This document shows positions 45,676-59,300 of a stretch of 64,000 nucleotides of DNA, piece after piece. The translations under genes and the position numbers were made by a program. The notes under the pieces were generated by a model that did no database searches, had not been told where the DNA came from, and saw only the letters and a list, made by a program, of their open reading frames with translations. This DNA is from Scolanthus callimorphus (Eukaryota; Cnidaria; Anthozoa; Actiniaria; Edwardsiidae), in the NCBI GenBank assembly GCA_033964015.1, contig CM066918.1, positions 25,441,387-25,505,386 on the forward strand, read 5' to 3'. The stretch's first letter is position 1, and each line of letters begins with the position of its first letter.

Positions 45676-47159
45676 GTAAGTTATTTCGTGCTTATTTTCA
45701 GATGAATGCACATGTTTATGACTAGAAACAAGGCAAAATAAGCCAAACTCTAGCAGATGGATACTATCGCTTTGAACCGCTCATGCATTGCATGCCAGTG
45801 ATCATATAAATTGAATTTCAATTACTCTTTCAATGGCTGGTTGTCGTTGGCACGCGATTACTATTAAGGTAATAAAACGCTTGTCAAAGTTTGTAAACGA
45901 TAAATCAATCCCGTAGCATGACAGAAAGCTGTATTTATCTTTACGATGAGTTACAAAATTTACACTAAATATATCATCACAAGAGGAACGGAAGTTCAGT
46001 TCCCAGTTCATTCGACATCAGTTGACATCGACTATTTCATGACATATGCATGACCTACAATCCAATATATCAACATGATATACATATATATATGGGTAAG
46101 ATTTTATTCAGGATGTATTAACCCTAAAATATTTTACGATATATTAACACTGAATTGCGAACCAGTGTCAGTAAATCAGCAGGAAACATCTGGGTACTTT
46201 TCCGCTTTTCACTCCGCTTTTCAGTCCGCTGGTCAGGGTGCCAAAGGTTTGACACAAAAATAACAAAACAAATATTTACAGCTCAGCAAGTCGCTGTTTC
46301 GCGCTGCGCATTTGGTGATTGCTGCGTCGTCGATGCCAAAATTTGACTGTCGACTTTGTAGTTGGCCAGAGTAACTGTGGCTATGCTGGATATTTGATTG
46401 GATGAGAATCTTATTTATCCATAGATTAGCGTTAGCCGACGTTCTGGGGAATCGGTCCCACTGTATGTTGCGTTATTTCACATAATATCAGTTAAATTGT
46501 TCCTCTGCGCCTGGTCCGCGCTCGGATCCCTCAGATTCATTCCCAAAAAAGCCCCGAACGAAAACTCCGGAACACGTTTCGTGCAGCCTCCTCAATGACC
46601 TCGTCACTTTCCCATCTTTTCACCTCCACTTTTTTCTTCATCCTTTTATTCGGTTTATTCAGGTCCGAAGTTCTATTTTTACGATGAGTTGCTACTAATG
46701 GTGGATTTACTGTTCCTTAAAATACTCTATGCAAGAGGATGTCAAGCCACCAGTAGCATCTGATCTGACTGATCATAACTTCACATTCAACTCACATTCA
46801 CCTAGTCTCCCTCGCGCGTTGCGTGATCGACACAAAGAACGGATTAGTCGACAGTGGGAATAAATAACTTTGTTATCAAATAGGGTTGGTGAGAGGAAGG
46901 AGAAGCAATCACGAATCACGATCGAGAGATCAGCAAATCTCACTTCCGTCTTTTGTTAGAGTATCACCTGCAGCATTCGACTTCCTAACTTTTCAAGGAA
47001 TGCTCTCACTATTATTAAACTTCTTGAAATCTAAGTCATTTCTTATTTTCTTTCACTGCATGCATTATTGGCGATTCTTATCCGATGACTTCCCGACTAA
47101 CTCGAGTACAGATCGATAAGATGCCGCTAGACCGTCGGCAAACATTCGGATTCCCTTGT

Positions 47160-47354
47160 CTAGTCACGTGACCTGTCCGCCATGATTCACTGATGCAGAA
47201 AGTAAATAACATAGAACCATGGCCGGCAAACCATCGAGATTTGGGACCGTTCTGCTTAATTTAGCAGAAAATCTGCTGTAGTATTATACATAGGAGCTTA
47301 TTATCTTTAATTTCTTTGTAAAATGAGGTGAAGTTTTACCGGCGTCCTTTAGAA
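47160..47354 (+). promoter_or_regulatory. Candidate promoter and 5' UTR of the RIPOR gene
   Basis: TCACGTGACC at 47164-47173 is a classic E-box promoter element (USF/MiT type) and lies about 190 bases upstream of the inferred start codon. The intervening sequence contains a short upstream frame beginning ATGGCCGGC near 47218 and ending TAG about 60 bases later, i.e. a possible uORF. Inference from motif and position. Confidence 0.4.
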
Positions 47355-50300
47355 ATGGTAAGTTTTTGTGACGTTGCTTGTTGTTCTGTTCTGAGGACCC
47401 GCAACTCAAACCTTGTCCGTTTATGACGGTTTTGCTCTATTCATTTGTTGTGAGTAAACTTGGCTAATACGGATCAAGAAACAATCCTTAACAGGGAGCT
47501 TTACAATATTAGCTAATATTTGCTGTGTTGAGCCTGGGTGTTAAACCATAAGTAAGATCTCAGAGTGTGGGCCTTGCTTACTTTTAAATTTAGGCAATTG
47601 CCAAAATTGGCGACGTGTGCTTGGCAATTTTCGTTTCACTTCTTATCTCTCTAAAGGCTTTTAGTACATGGTTTTTAAATTGAATGCTAGCAAATATACC
47701 GGCACTCCATGGCTCCTAAATTGTTTGCAGAACATCCATTAACAATTCGTTCTAGAACGTTTTCAACGCCGCAGTCAACTCATAGAAACTTCGATGTCCT
47801 ATGATGGTGAAACTTACACGGAGCTGAAAGACGAAAGAAGAATGCATTTTCATTTGAACGCAATCCGATGACAATTAGCTTTGTTGTTGCCATTCTGAGG
47901 CTAGAGAACTAACGTATTTTAGAGCTAAGAGTTCAGTAACCTTTTTCGTGTTGAGCTTGTAAACACGTTTTAATGCAATCGACAAGTTGAAGAGCTGCTT
48001 TTCAGTCGAGACATGATACTCCCCAAACTATCACCGCTGACATTTTAAAGGTTTAATACGTCTATACAATTTATTTACGTTTTTAGGGAAAATAAGATAA
48101 GAATATTTTAACCTAGAGAATGAAAGGCAGTGGAGTTTGCAAACGATGTATGCTTTCTTCAATTCTTCATTATTAAATTTATCAGAAATTGCAATGCAAG
48201 GTATTTTAAAGAATTGCACTGTGCAGTACTTGTACTGATATAGGAGCTAAGGGTTCAGTAACCTTTTTCGTGTTGAGCTTGTAAACACGTTTTAATGCAA
48301 TCGACAAGTTGAAGAGCTGCTTTTCAGTCGAGACATGATACTCCCCCAAACTATCACCGCTGACATTTTAAAGGTTTAATACGTCTATACAATTTATTTA
48401 CGTTTTAGGGAAAATAAGATAAGAATATTTTAACCTAGAGAATGAAAGGCAGTGGAGTTTGCAAACGATGTATGCTTTCTTCAATTCTTCATTATTAAAT
48501 TTATCAGAAATTGCAATGCAAGGTATTTTAAAGAATTGCACTGTGCAGTACTTGTACTGATATAGGAATAATTTTTTACACTTTGTAGTCAATTTTCACA
48601 ATAGAGGGGTGTCACTATTGTGTTAATCCTATTTAATTTGCTATTTCTCTGTGTTTAATTAATACCTTGTTTTAACCGTTTTGTTTTAAAGTGGCATAAT
48701 TACTTTGGTTTATTACACCATATAAAATTCACTTTATAATCCCATAGCTCAATTCTTATACGTGCGTTGATTGGCTAAAGACAAGTGAACTTTAGCGTGG
48801 AATTCAATGGTTGAAAGCAGAATTCGACAAAACAACAGGTTACCTGCGTGCAAAGAAAGTTCAAAGCTCGAATTATTTCACTAAAATGACATAAAATCTT
48901 TGCTATGGGATTCAAGAAAAGTTCATCACTCAACTCGAGAATTCCATGTTAAATTTCAGTTGAAAAATGATATCGCACTTGTCGCTTTGTGACTCGTGTG
49001 ATATTGTTTTTCAAGTGAAATTTACCATGGAGTTCACTCGTCATGCGATGAATTTATCTATAGAATCAATATTCAAGAGGAATGCCAAAATTTGAGCTAA
49101 AAATTTGTGCCATGCAAATTTCATGGATACGAATGATTAATTCTCTCCAAATGAATTGTCAAGTTTTTACCATATAATATTTTCTTTCAGGCTGATACAT
49201 TCCTGCAAATGCTACATGTGGTTTACTGGAAATTTGCTTTATTTTGTCTTTGTTATTATCAAAGAGAGGAGCCTTGATATGGCACAGCTTTGAGAACACT
49301 GATTTATGAAATGTTTGCTTAAGTATTGCACCCAATATAAACCTTTTCCCCCTATAATCTTAGCTATTAGAATGGTGGTGCAGCAATTTATTATGCTAAT
49401 ATCTTATAAAATGATTGAAATATATATACTATCACTTATATACCACAAAATATCCATTATTTAGTATGATTACTCAAGTGATTCCGCATGCTGATTGGTC
49501 GAGGCGTTTGCCATATTTTGCCATATTGAAAGCATTGGGGATTGCGCACACACTTATTAGGAGAACTAAACAAAAGTACCCCTAAACACGTTTTTTGTTG
49601 AACATTATAAAAGTCACATGAGTAATTATTCTAAAACAAATGTCGACTTCGTATCAGTGACTATTTGCCGATATTTACGTTGCCTTTGGTGACTAATTGT
49701 TAAACGTTCTGATATGTTCAAATGTTCAAACAAGTTTCACAGAAGTAAGAGATTAAGCTTGTCTGTAAGATACAGACTGCAATGTGATTCCAGAAATTAT
49801 CCATACCCCTCCCACAGGAGCAGATATGACATGAGGGCTTATAAAAGGGATGTGGGGATTGATTACATAAAACATGGATGGCACTGCCCCCAATTCCCCA
49901 ATAATTTGTTGGCTAACAACATAAACTCATCAAATTCTGAGTGAAAGTTTCAGATATTTTTCACTGTGCCTCCCTAAATAATGTTTTGCTTCTGCCAGCT
50001 ATGTACATGTACAATAATCATATGGTGCGAAAGCACAATAGTAAATTATTGGTAGTACATGTATCCAAACATGGGATAAAAAATTAGCAATTGGTTTTTC
50101 AGGGCAAAGAAAATGGCACCAGACAAACCCCTAATCGCTATTCCAAGTCACTGCGGATGGAGAGAGGCTACTTTTTAGAGAACCAAGCCCAGAGGTATCT
50201 GCTAGGAATCTAGCTTCCATTGAAACAGCATACAACTTAATAGAAATTGGAGCACCCACAACAGAATTAAGCACATGTGTGACTGATCTGGGCCTGGTGT

Positions 50301-53300
50301 CTGGATCATAGGTTTCCTGCCCACTCACTAGCTATTCAGCTTGTGCAATTTAATGGATTTTGAACTAACCTTACATGCTAAAAAAAAACACATTTCCAAA
50401 CCAACACACGCATAAAATCTGTAGAGATAATTACTGAAATCATTCCTTTTTGTGCTCCTGTCACATCAACCTACCCTCTCCCCCCAAAGTATTGTTGCAA
50501 AGGAAAGTGTCAAGGGGTAGACCCCTTTCATTACCAACATTGATTTAGGGGGAGAGGGGATGACCTGAGCAACCTAAATTACTTATGAATATTAAAATAA
50601 TTTCTCTGGACCTTGGTCCAAGTTTGGAGACACCTAGTGGATTACCTACTGAATGTTATGGTACATGTAAACTCCAATAATCTACTGCAGTTTTAAATGG
50701 AGGTTTATAATTTGTTGTACATGTAGGTCTCAGTCGTTTAGTGCTGCAGCTGCTCGTAACATTCCCATACCACTCCACCCTAGTCCAGCAGAACTTGAAA
50801 GGAAACATTCCCAGAATGTACGGAGGCGTACAACTGGTCTTTTTAGATCCAAACCTGCTGTCAAAGTCCCAAGAGTGGAAAGCACTTTGAACTTATTCAC
50901 AAAGTTACAGGAAGCACTTGGGTAAGAAACGTTGTACATGCAAAATGCCATACAGTATCCATTGGTGTCAATAGATTTATAAGTAGAAGGCAACTGGAAG
51001 ATGTGCAGCCAAATCCACTAAGGGGGGGGGGGGGTCGTTGGGCATGCTCTCATAAGAAAATTGGAAAGTTAGGGTGCTGGAGATTTGTTTTCCAACATTA
51101 TGAGAGATGAGAGCATGTTCATTGGAGATTTATGCATTCATACTTTCTCATTTTGTCAAGGAAATAAATTTGCTAAAATCATTTGCAGTGCATCCTGAAA
51201 TGGCCAGTGGTCAGTGGCAAAGTAGATGCTGATACACCGCCTGTAGACCTTCTGTTGATACCATTGAGTGTCGCCAGGAAAATATCCCCCCAACCCATTA
51301 CACAGACCATTCATGGGTAATGAGGAGATGTCAAATGCAGGAGATCCCCTCTCCCACTCTCCCACATTAGGTTCAGAAAAGTTCTTTAATGTTATTTCAA
51401 AATGAAAGGAAATATGGAAAAGAGATTTGGGATTTCAACAATATTTCCCAACCACGTTGAAAGGGGCTCTTGCACGCTCAATATTCGTCCACCAAGTAAA
51501 ATTGTAACCGTGAAAACACATGTACATTTGCCCGTAGTAATCAAAATAATCCTCCAGATTAATAGAAAAACCTTTCAAGACAAATGCAATTCGAGGAATT
51601 GGATTGTGATTTGAGCTATTTTCTTGTTAGAGAAGTGGCCATCAAGCGTGCAAGAGCCCCTTTAAGTTGAACATTTTCCATGTTGGTAAAATGTTCAACT
51701 AAGACATGGTTGAGAAAAAATAAAATTTTCCTTCCAACCCTCTAACATTGAAGACTTACAGTACCTATCAAATGGCTGGATGTTTTTAATTTCCTTTATG
51801 TGATAACTTTGCATGGCAAATCTTCTTTTGGTTCAGAGATTGAACTGAAGTGTAACTTTTAAGCTTGCGACGATGTTTTGACTGACTAAACTCTTGTTTT
51901 TCAGTGAATGTGCAAAATATCTACAAGATGCCCTCATCAGTGTGGAACCTAAGGTAAGTTTTTTAGACAAAATTGCCAAAATTTTCTTTCACCTTTACGT
52001 CTATGTTCTTGCTAATTCTATGCCATTTTATCTAACAGAGAAAACGTTTGGTAGAGCAAAGAATAAGGTAAATCCTTTCCATTATCTGAAATAAACAAAT
52101 AAAAAACTTCAAATCTGTTCAACATGAGTTGTCTCAAATCACTATGCATGCAGTATATTATTTGACATTTTAGTTCTCTTTTGATAGATTATTAGAGTCA
52201 AGACTTCATGAGGTATTCCTTGTTTATTGAAATATTTTTCTAATTAATAAAGCAGATTTCTTATCCATTAAAAATCAAATATAAACTGTTTTGTTATTTC
52301 TCTGTTTATTTTCCTAGATGGAAGATCTATTCCAACTTTACATGTATGAGCAGAAAATAAGAGAAGGTTAGCCATTTATAAAACCCAATGTCTTGAGTGT
52401 TACCAGAAACATAAATATAAGTGAGTTGAAACATGTAACTGCCAAAGGTTGTAATGGTGACAAGCTGTGAAACATTCAAAAGCCCACGGTTAAAACTTTT
52501 GACCATTTGGAGCTGTTGTCTTGCTTATATCAGCATGTGCACTAAATCAAAATTAAATTGTTTGCTAGTCATCTTTTCAACCTATGCCTTAATGACTTCT
52601 ACATATGTTCTACAAGTAATTTTGAAGCATAACAAGTCATTATTCTTATATGCATGCATCATTGGCTGTCACCAGAACAGCCGTTTTGGGGTCAGAGGAG
52701 TGAGAAGGCTCAGTCTATTGACGAGAATGTAAAGGGAATGATTATGATTATTAACACTAACAGCGGAAATTTACTGGTGCTGGTGTTATACCATATGGAA
52801 TGGTAGTAAATAGGTCAAAGATATGCAGGGGGAGGTTCTCACTAACAGCGGAAATTTACTGGTGCTGGTGTTATACCATATGGAATGGTAGTAAATAGGT
52901 CAAAGATATGCAGGGGGAGGTTCTATTTTTCTTCCTCCACAAGGTGACAAGCCAGGGAGCTCTGGGTACAATAACGTTACCTTCATATCTGTCATTCTTT
53001 TCTAACCACAAACCCGGGAGAAAGGAAGTACTTCTATAGTTTGTTTGTATAACCAAAATGTAATATGTTAAATATGGTACTGTGACAATCTTTCTATTCA
53101 AGGAGCTGATTTGGGCTTGTGGGAGAGATAGAGATTATGGTTAGGGTGCTTTCCATTGGACCAAAATTTCTGGGAATTTTAGCAAGAAGGCTCATGGAAA
53201 CTGCGCATGGGCTACCTCTCAAGGTGATCCCAAAAGTGTCAATTTCGGTATTTTCGAAAATTTTATGTTCCATTCAACCAACCTGTAGTAAAAATACTGG

Positions 53301-56300
53301 TCACACAGGGAATTTGCCATGGTTCCTTTCAACATCAGAATGTCCATATTGAAACTATCCAATCAGAAAATTTTCTTGTGTTATCTTGTTTCTGGACATG
53401 GCTTTACAGAATGGCACTTTTCCATTCAACAGCTAAAAATATTCGTAATTTTATACCAATGGAAAGTGCCCTGCAAAATGCTCCATAGTTGGCATTATTT
53501 GTGATGGAAAAACTAAAAGCAACATCTTGTATTTAAGGTTCTAAGAATTTAATGCAAGCACTTGTGGAGCAAGGATCTAAAGAAGGCCTTACAAAATGTA
53601 AAACAAGTTACAGGGAATGCACAGAGGTGAGTAAGCGCTTACTAATTATGAAAACTGCTTCCAAGGAAAATTATTTACTCCTTGTGGCAAAATTTATTGA
53701 TGTATCTTTAATTTCTGCAGAGACTCTGTGCATTAGAAGAGGAGTTGGAGAGCAAACTAGGGATTTTTAGGTTCAAAATTGAAGGTACTGATTAATTTTA
53801 AAAATAATTCCAGAAAAGAACCCATCACTTTTAGCTACTACTAAAATGGTTAATATCTTAAGACAAATTTAAAAAGCAGCCAGACCTTTTCAATTCCTCA
53901 AATTCTCATCGAGAAGAAAAGAAATGCTAGACTTTGTAATTTTCAAATCCAGCCAATGAAAACCTTTCCTCCTACGAACACATCGTAAATAAAAAGTATA
54001 GATTTTGTCTTGTGGAAACAGTTTAATATTAACTTTCCTTGAAGATGTTGATTTTTTTTGTCTTATAGCACTTGTTGGATTTGGAAGGCTATGTAGTGGA
54101 GATAATTATGACGTAAGTAACATGAAGAGATAAAATTTGTTTTTCAAAACTTTGAGTCTGTTTAAAATCAGTGTAACTTTTTCTAACTATTGGTTTTTCT
54201 CCATCAGGTATATATTAAGCATGGACTGTCTTTCAAATGGAAATCGCGTTGTAAAGTGGACAAGGAAGGACAGAAGTGGATAGATGGAGAGGTACAGTAT
54301 ATTGGGGCCTTTAGAGAACAACCTTCAATTCAATTAGCGAGATTAACCAGTTCTAAGCAATAAAGTGGGTTGTGAGTTCAAGAAAACAACTACTTCAGCA
54401 TTCATTGAAAAGGTTTTGGAAAAAAGTAATCCCAGCATTGCAAAACTCAAACCAGTCACACTGATGCAGTAGTTGCCTGGTAGAAAGTTCATTTGTGTGT
54501 TTTATTTGTTTTTAATGCATGGCACAAATAACCTAGACCTTTTTTGGTCATTCTAGATAATGAAATGATGTTCTTTCCCCAGTTTACGTTGCTGCCTGGT
54601 GTAAATGATGAGCTCTCATTACGTGTTATTGAAATGAGAAAGATCCAAGCTAATGTCTCTGTTGGCAATGTTGTGCTTCGATCACGGAACTACATCAAAG
54701 CAAGACCACAAGTGAGTGTTGTTTATAAAATCATTACATTTTAGGGAATGTACTCTATATCTAAGAGAATGTGCCCTTATATGGTAGCTTATAGGTGGTT
54801 TCCGATGACACAGTACTGTAGTTCTAGGGGAATAGCGAATATCACATTGCGCGGCCACGTTGGTTGATCATGGCTCGTGCAGGTCCTGGAAAACCAGGAA
54901 ATAAGACCATTTTCAGGGCAAAAACTCAAACCATCAAAGTCAAACCATCTAAGCCAATTCGCCTTTGTCACACAAGCGCCATCTTGAAATTTTCAGCCGA
55001 TTTATTCAGCATGGAAACGAGATCAAGCAGCGTGCGGGTTTTTCTCATGTTGAAAAGCGAAGCATGATGCTGGGATTTATGGTACAAAAGTTGACCAAGC
55101 TACCAAAAAGTACTCTTATTTATTTATTAAGAACCCAAAAGTTGATTGGCTCATTGCTTTTTTCTGCTTTGCCGGGTCTTTCTGGGAACAAAATGGTGGC
55201 GCCGTGACAAAGGCGAATCAGGTCGTTGCCCTGCTTCGCCTAGGCGCAGTCGTCTGGCTTTCTGTGTGTCGCGACGAAAACCAGTCGACTGCACTCGGTA
55301 AAACGGGGCAAGTACGTGATTGGTCCAGATTTTTTGACTGGCGGATCACAGAGACCGGCAATCAAACCATGTTTTGAAAATTCCGAGAACGAAACAGCGA
55401 TTTTGGCTGAAGCATTTTTAATGAATAAAATTTTCTTGTCTCTTAGTCATTCTCAGTGCCACTCAACAGAACGGGATCAATGAAGCTCAAGCTGACTGTT
55501 GAATGGAGGTGAGTTTCCATGTTTGTTGTACTTGGAGACCTCAAGGGTCTTTGGAAAACACAGTTTACAGTACTGCTGTTAGGCTAGTTTTAGACGTCGA
55601 ACTTAATTCTGTCGCACAAAATTGACTGGGTTTATTAGCCAGTGAAAACAAGTTATTTCGATACGAGTGATTTTATGAGATCAATATAATCCGTCTGGCC
55701 AATGGAGAAGATCTCAGCTATGTTTTTAGGAGCGCTGGAAGGATTGTAATTTTGCACGGCAGTAGCGCGGCGTTGGCAAATGAGCTCAAGACAATAGCTC
55801 TAACTAACTAAACAATGGGAAATTGACATTTAGTGCGACAAGAATTAATTTCGACGTCTAAAACTGGCCTTATTGCACTTGCCTCCACTCTCTGGTATTG
55901 TTGACTCCACGAAAAACTATTTCTACAAAATTGCAAAACACATCAGTAACAAAACAGTATTATACGTAATTACACGCTCGGACAAGGAAGTTCGCACACT
56001 ACACCAACCGGAACATGGGGGCACGGTTAAAGAACTCAACATTGTAGGGCTCATAATACTAACAACGAGGGTCATATGCTAGAAAACTGTAACAGGTAAA
56101 TATGCTACCCTCGTGAAAGAAGAGTTATCGTATCGTACTGGGAAACATGACTTGAAATCTGAATTGAAATCCTTATTATCTTTCAGGCCCTTTTCAGGCA
56201 CAGCTGAGAACACTCTACGCTCAAAGAGACCACAGAGCCTCCTGTCCGAAGTAATCTTTGTTCCTGGAAGCCCAAACCAAAACGCGCAACTGAATGTTTC

Positions 56301-59300
56301 TACAAGTCCTGCACGTAGTGCCGCGAGCGATAGACCATCAAACAGGTACTGGAAACAGAGTATAGTTTAAGTGGATATTTGCTGGTTGCTCTGCCTAACG
56401 AGGCAACATTTCACAAGCGCGTATGTTTTCACGATATAGTTCCTTGTTTAGCCACATCAGGCACCAATGTCGCAACAAGATCTTTCAGAAGTCCCTCAGA
56501 AACGTAACAATGTTTCCCCAATGTGAACAATGCCCGTTCGATGGCCGTTCAACAATGTCGAACGGAGTTGTTAAATCATTTTAACATTCATTCAATATGC
56601 GCGCACCTTTGTCAAACAAGCGCCATCTTTAATGTTTGGCCGATTTATTCAGCATGGAAACGCATGGTTTTACTCATGGTGGAAAGCGAAGTCTGATGCT
56701 GAGTGGAATTTATGGTACAAAAAATGACAAACATACCAATATTATTCACTTGCTTGTTTAGAACCAAAAAAAATGAATGAAAAACGCGAATGGCGGCTGA
56801 AGCCTGAATGACATGTCGGGGCCATGTAGATCACGTGCTCATTGTAATCTGCCTCTCAGATTGTGACGCGGCCCGACGCATCCGCCATTTTATTAGACAC
56901 AAAATGCCGAGGCAAAGAAAGAATCCGTTCCCATCTGTATACGGAGAGAGGGCATTGTACGTTTTTGGCTGAAAACAGCAAATGAAGTATTACAGTTAAA
57001 TCCGTTGTTTCACGCTGCGCATTTCTTTGGGATTGTTTTTTTTGTTCTGCCAGTCAAACCATCTAAGCCAATCAGGCCCTTGCTTTGCTTTGTTTCTCTC
57101 AGTGCAGTCGACTGGCTGTCTGTCGCGACGAAAACCCAGTTGACTGCACTAGGCGAAACAGGGCAAGGACCTGATTGGTTTAGATGGTTTGACTGGCGGA
57201 TCAGAAAAATCCAAAATCAAGCTACGTTTTGAAAATTCATAGCTCAAAACACGGTTTTTGATGTAAGATTTGGTACCACCTTTAATGAAGCCCCTGCGTC
57301 GACTTAAGGTCTGGTGTTGATTGTTTTTAACGTTTTAGCAGTGCAAGCTTAGATGAAGAGGACAACGCTAGACGGAAGGATTCCGTCGGACTAGAACGAG
57401 TAAGTTATAAAACATTCATTGACAGTCACTGTAGTCAATGAAGGGGCTCACAGTACAATGAATTACTGCGATTTTCATAATTCTGCGAACTCCCACTTGA
57501 CATTTCCGAACGTCAAACTGCGTTTTGGCTTCCGTCAATCAAACCTTTTAAGACCGACGCATGGAATTTTTCTAAGTTTAGTTTGCATTTTATGGTGGAA
57601 ATTTTGTTTTTGAAGCCTAGTTAGTCCTTATTAGTTCAACAAACCTCTCAAAGCCTGTGTGAAATCACCCAGAGCTGTTCACTCGTTTGATTGATGGAAA
57701 CCAAACCGCAGTTTGCTGGTTGGCGTAGAGTTCGCAGAATTATGAACATTGCAGTAACGATGTTGAAATACAACGTTTTTAGGCAAGTTTGTTTTCAAAA
57801 TTAAGGACAATCTTCGCCATAAGTGGAGAAAATTGCTTACACGACTGAAAATGAAAATGAAATGTGAGTACTTGTATACCGCAAATTAACATAGTATATG
57901 ACCAGTGGAATGCGGTTTACAGTTGTGAGATGTCTGATCTCTTAAGATGCGGACTGAAATTTCATACTGCAGTTTCATTCGTAAATGGGATTATATATCA
58001 TAGTGCAGCTAGTTTAACGTCCCACATATACATGTTAGGTGTAGTGGAATGAGAGACGGAACCTCGGTTTATTGTTTAATCCAAAGACGTGGAACACAGG
58101 AGAAACCAGTGAGAGGCAAGCGCCGTAACGCTGCGTCACCCGTGCTCTACTAACTGCTTTTCATTGCCTTAGTCTGTACATCCTCTCTGAAAATACTCAG
58201 TGGAAACTGTCCAACAAACGTTTGCATTTTTAGACGGAAGTCAGAACAAATACACCTAGCTAATTATAAAGGAATTCCAAGTTGCCGCTGAATGGTTTCC
58301 ACTTCAGCCAATCACACGCCAAGCAAAACCACGCTCACTCATTGAGCACTTTTGTAAGCTAAAGCCAAGTACAATCACTGTCACGCGATGGGCACGTGAT
58401 CACTAACTATACATCATCGTTTAGTTCAAAATATGGTTGATAGGAATAAGCTACCAATGAGAATGGAAAGTAAATGTAAAGACAAATCATTTTCGACACT
58501 CATCTGAAATCCACACTTGCTCTTATAGACCGCAATTCCCATGGCAATAATTGCCGACGCGCCACCTGTAATGGAAACCAACTACGTGTTTGAGAATGGA
58601 ATTCCCGAGGAGCCGGAAGAGTTCAGACATTCGACCTCGCTAGATCGGGCCCTGCAGCATCTAATCCCCACATTCCAAACATACAAGGGTGAGAATCTTT
58701 GCATAATGAAAAATTAGCGCGATTATCGTATCTGGAGTGGAGAGACGCAGTTACTTCCATGCCGTTGCCCATCTTTGGTCTCACGCCATGTGAGACGTCC
58801 ATGTATAACACAGTTAATACTGTTTACTCGTTGATTGCAATCAGAAAAACTGTGACGAATTGTGCGTTCTGGTTGGCTCTTAGAGTGTGCGCATGCGGGT
58901 GGAATTTTTCTCTCAGGCCTACTCCCAAAACTTTTGTACGGAAATGCTCGGCCCAGATTCTGGACCCCTTACCCTTCTTTATACCAATTTTAAAGCAGAA
59001 AATACCAAAGTCGAAAAGGTACCCTTTTTTATACCAAGCCTGAAAAAGGTACCCCTTTCTGATACCAATTGACTTTGAATCGGCTTTGTGCTCTGTTAAA
59101 AAAGAAACGGTTTTGCTCCCATGTTGCGGTTGAAAAACGGGTGAAATATAGACCTTTTTTATACACAAATTGCAAGTTCTTTATACCCAGTCCAGCCTGA
59201 AAACCCTACCCCTTCCTTATACCCAGCCTGAAAACCCTACCCCTTTCTTATACCTCCTTCCTGAAAACCCTACCCCTTTCGGGCCGAGCATCCCCGTATA

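Larger units (their letters stand above)
43559..47217. other. Intergenic region between the choline transporter and RIPOR genes
   Basis: Contains a GCATCTTT microsatellite-like array (43995-44090), an arm of the GACCCCGTCCACAC MITE family (44107-44172), a 2A-like peptide fragment on the minus strand (44215-44310), and one isolated exon-like frame (45534-45675). Nothing else was recognised between 45676 and 47160. Confidence 0.5.

Noticed and set aside
48031..48592. Two near-identical 62-64 codon minus-strand frames
   Set aside because: Duplicate because of the 322-bp tandem duplication; no family motif and AT-rich codons.
50131..50328. Minus-strand frame VSGQETYDPDTRPRS-type
   Set aside because: It is the antisense shadow of RIPOR exon 50103-50194 and adjacent sequence.
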